Shown here one piece after another: positions 50,480 to 52,122 of a DNA stretch of 52,122 nt. Every line of letters starts with the position of its first letter. Positions within the stretch are counted from its first letter, which is position 1. A program made the translations under genes and the position numbers. Source of the DNA: an uncultured Rickettsiales bacterium (lineage in GTDB: Bacteria > Pseudomonadota > Alphaproteobacteria > Rs-D84); contig URSG01000005.1 of the NCBI GenBank assembly GCA_900550565.1, positions 1-52,122 on the forward strand, given 5' to 3'. The notes beneath the pieces were generated by a model. That model was not told the origin of the DNA, ran no database searches, and was given only the letters and a program-made list of their open reading frames with translations.

Positions 50480-51356
50480 ATTCGGATTAGGGCGCGGCTT
50501 GGCCGATTTGCAAAGCGAAATGGGAACCAGTGTACCGAATATATCGGTTTTAACCGGCGCAGACGGTCGCGTTGTTGTAAAGCATATTCCACTGATTCAG
50601 ATTGGCGCAAACCCAGACCAGCCACGCAAGACATTTAGCGAAGAAGAATTGGCTGATTTGGCGGCGTCTATCAAAGAAAAGGGTGTATTGAGTCCGATAA
50701 TGTTGCGCGCCGTCACAGGACGCCCATATATGTATGAAATCGTCGCCGGCGAACGTCGTTATCGCGCCAGTAAAATGGCCGGCCTGGCAGAAATTCCGGC
50801 ATTGATTAAAAAAATGACCGACAGCGACGCAATGGAAGTTGCACTGATTGAAAACGTCCAACGCGAAAACCTGAACCCAATAGAAGAGGCCGTCGCATAC
50901 AAAAACCTGATGGTAAAATGCGATTATTCACTGGAAGATGTGGCGCGCCTGATAAGTAAATCGGCCAGTTATATCCGCAACAGCCTGCGCCTGGACAGCG
51001 ATTTACCAGAAAGCGTCAAAGACCTGGTACGCAGTGGCCAATTATCGGCGTCACACGCGCGCACAATCGCCGTTTCTGATAATCCCGAGGCATTGGCCCA
51101 CGACATTATAACCCAGGGCCTGTCTGTGGCAGATACCGCAACCCGTGTAAAACAGGGTCCACGTCGCACAGGTGGTCGCACATACATCAATAAAACAATA
51201 GACGACACCGCACGGCGCGATATTGAATCACGTATCCACGCCGCATTGGGTGTGCCGGTAAAATTGCAAGAACGCCGGGGTGGGGCAGGGCAAATTGTTT
51301 TATCTTTTGCCACACGAATCCAGATGAATGAATTGGTTGAAAAACTGACAAAATAA
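50469..51356 (+). CDS. parB: Chromosome-partitioning protein ParB
   Basis: 295 residues. The CTPase domain holds NPDQPRKTF and GERRYRASKMAG; the helix-turn-helix (YSLEDVARLISKSASYIRNSLRL) recognises parS; a short C-terminal dimerisation domain ends the protein. It loads on parS, slides on DNA using CTP and interacts with ParA. The ATG is inside the 3' end of parA with GGGGA upstream. Two candidate parS sites lie 0.9 and 1.9 kb upstream. Confidence 0.95.
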   Translation: MATKFGLGRGLADLQSEMGTSVPNISVLTGADGRVVVKHIPLIQIGANPDQPRKTFSEEELADLAASIKEKGVLSPIMLRAVTGRPYMYEIVAGERRYRASKMAGLAEIPALIKKMTDSDAMEVALIENVQRENLNPIEEAVAYKNLMVKCDYSLEDVARLISKSASYIRNSLRLDSDLPESVKDLVRSGQLSASHARTIAVSDNPEALAHDIITQGLSVADTATRVKQGPRRTGGRTYINKTIDDTARRDIESRIHAALGVPVKLQERRGGAGQIVLSFATRIQMNELVEKLTK

Positions 51357-51362
51357 ATCAAA

Positions 51363-51391
51363 AAAAGGCCGGCAAACACCGGCTTTTTTTT
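51363..51391 (+). terminator. parB terminator
   Basis: Stem GCCGG (51368-51372) / CCGGC (51379-51383) extended by A/T pairs, followed by eight T. Confidence 0.75.
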
Positions 51392-51419
51392 AATATTTCC
51401 TGGCCGTCAAAAAAGCGAC

Positions 51420-51450
51420 AAAAAACACCGGCATTTGCCGGTGTTTTTTG
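51420..51450. terminator. pal terminator
   Basis: Stem ACACCGGC (51425-51432) / GCCGGTGT (51437-51444), loop ATTT, then six T; it serves the facing pal gene and backs up the parB terminator. Confidence 0.82.
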
Positions 51451-51467
51451 ATATTTTTACAACACTA

Positions 51468-51884
51468 TTATTTAACAGTTGTTGTTGCGTTACGGTTGAA
51501 TTTCCAAACCTTTTCGCCGGTTCCCTGAACCAATGGGCGTTCTTTACCATAAGAGATGGTAGAGATACGTTTGGAATCAATGCCGTCTTTGACCAAAACA
51601 GCCTTGGCTGCGTTTGCACGACGTGCGCCCAATGCCAAGTTGTATTCGGTTGAACCACGTTCGTCGCAGTTACCAGCAATCTGGATTTTTGTATCTGCGT
51701 GATTCTTCATATACAAAGACTGACCCAACAGGTTGTCGTGCGCTTCATCAGAAATTTCCGAAGAATTGAACGCAAAGAATACACGTTGATCATTCAAGTC
51801 AGCAGGTTCAACGATGCTGGAACCACCACAGGCAGCCAACAAACCAGCGACACCGGCCAACATAGCAAAGTTTTTAATTTTCAT
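51468..51884 (-). CDS. pal: Peptidoglycan-associated lipoprotein
   Basis: 138 residues. Lipoprotein signal LAAC (Cys19), short linker, then a compact OmpA-type domain: RVFFAFNSSEI, IQIAGNCDERGSTEYNLALGARRANAA and the closing ISYGKERP. The CDERG motif separates Pal from other OmpA-domain proteins. Pal links the outer membrane to peptidoglycan as part of the Tol-Pal system for division. tolB, tolA and ybgF are not adjacent, so the cluster is broken up here. AAGGGAG precedes the ATG. Confidence 0.92.
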   Translation of the reverse strand: MKIKNFAMLAGVAGLLAACGGSSIVEPADLNDQRVFFAFNSSEISDEAHDNLLGQSLYMKNHADTKIQIAGNCDERGSTEYNLALGARRANAAKAVLVKDGIDSKRISTISYGKERPLVQGTGEKVWKFNRNATTTVK

Positions 51885-51962
51885 GAAAATACTCCCTTGA
51901 GTTTCTGTTGCTCGTGGTATAGTCTATAATGAAATATTTGAAAAATCAAGGAAAATTAAAAA

Positions 51963-52091
51963 ATGCCCTGCAAAGAATTGCAAGATTTAGTCTTGGCTGG
52001 TGTCCGTTGGGAACTGACTGACGTTCCGTTTGCCATGTCGCAACGTGCGGCCGTGGCCGCCGCAGCGCGCGAAAACAACGACGCCCAGTGA
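51963..52091 (+). CDS. Small 42-residue protein candidate
   Basis: The frame ATG-CCC-TGC-AAA ... CAG-TGA encodes 42 residues (starting MPCKELQDLVLAGV, ending RENNDAQ). AAGGAAAA lies 9 bases before the ATG, and TATAGT/TATAAT hexamers at about 51914-51929 in the spacer shared with pal could drive it. A predicted helix dominates, with an Ala-rich end. No family is recognised. It may be genuine or may be chance; codon use (GCC, GCG, GAA) is like that of neighbouring genes. Confidence 0.45.
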   Translation: MPCKELQDLVLAGVRWELTDVPFAMSQRAAVAAAARENNDAQ

Positions 52092-52122
52092 ATCAATGTC
52101 GCCCGGGCGCGTCGCCATTGCG

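Overview
The window looks like chromosomal DNA from a Gram-negative, host-associated or otherwise streamlined alphaproteobacterium. Supporting this are an outer-membrane assembly gene set (LptD, LptF-type permease, LpxD, FabZ, Skp/OmpH, BamB, Pal, several OmpA-domain lipoproteins, a porin), a heat-shock sigma factor of the RpoH type, a DUF4167-like protein, an rsmG-parA-parB segregation locus, very short spacers and many 1-23 bp gene overlaps. I cannot name a genus from sequence alone. There are about fifty protein genes, one tRNA (Val, UAC), no rRNA, no CRISPR array and no recognisable insertion sequence.

Layout. 1-9.1 kb (minus strand): a very large Cys-rich secreted protein of unknown function; then an overlapping run read right to left of three PilV/shufflon-like prepilin proteins, a zinc-ribbon membrane protein, a small secreted protein and an RluD-type pseudouridine synthase. 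9.2-14.7 kb (plus): DUF4167-like protein, dnaX, a PilS-like pilin, an OmpA-type lipoprotein, skp, lpxD, fabZ. 14.7-18.2 kb: der, bamB and a YfgM-like gene (the familiar yfgM-bamB-der order) interrupted by a convergent Yip1-like membrane gene. 18.2-20.2 kb: rpoH and a porin. 20.3-22.8 kb (minus): TPR membrane protein, rluB, rsmE. 22.8-27.1 kb (plus): a VirD4/TraG-type coupling ATPase without other secretion genes nearby, a COG3014-like lipoprotein and an LpoB-like lipoprotein. 27.1-31.1 kb (minus): infB and nusA. 31.2-36.3 kb (plus): lptF-like, lptD, a SurA-N-only protein, rlmN. 36.3-48 kb (minus): OmpA-type lipoprotein, a structured repeat region, tRNA-Val, ybaB, pnp, a small kinase-like gene, rpsO, truB, an unknown gene, mutS, xseB, gpsA, TPR protein. 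48-52.1 kb: rsmG, a secreted protein with an HExxH motif flanked by two parS-like sites, parA, parB, pal and a 42-codon reading frame.

Three window-wide signals stand out. First, two palindromic tetranucleotides are almost absent: reading by eye I found AGCT twice (both outside protein genes) and TCGA once in 52 kb, where about 200 of each would be expected with equal base frequencies; GATC and CTAG are also scarce. Second, many genes have a good sigma70-type -10 hexamer only 6-9 bases before the start codon and no Shine-Dalgarno sequence, which predicts leaderless or nearly leaderless mRNAs (lpxD, lptF-like, the 25 kb lipoprotein, the HExxH protein, rsmG, and close variants at rpoH, the coupling ATPase and the 46-48 kb TPR gene). 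Third, several intrinsic terminators share a GGC-ATTT-GCC style hairpin tip.

Functionally the window mixes information processing (dnaX, infB, nusA, pnp, rpsO, truB, rlmN, rluB, rluD, rsmE, rsmG, mutS, der), envelope building, and a scattered set of surface-appendage and export parts (type IVb-like pilins and the coupling ATPase) whose assembly machinery must lie elsewhere. Start codons were re-chosen where Shine-Dalgarno or promoter positions argued for it; all domain calls are from reading the protein sequences, not from database searches.
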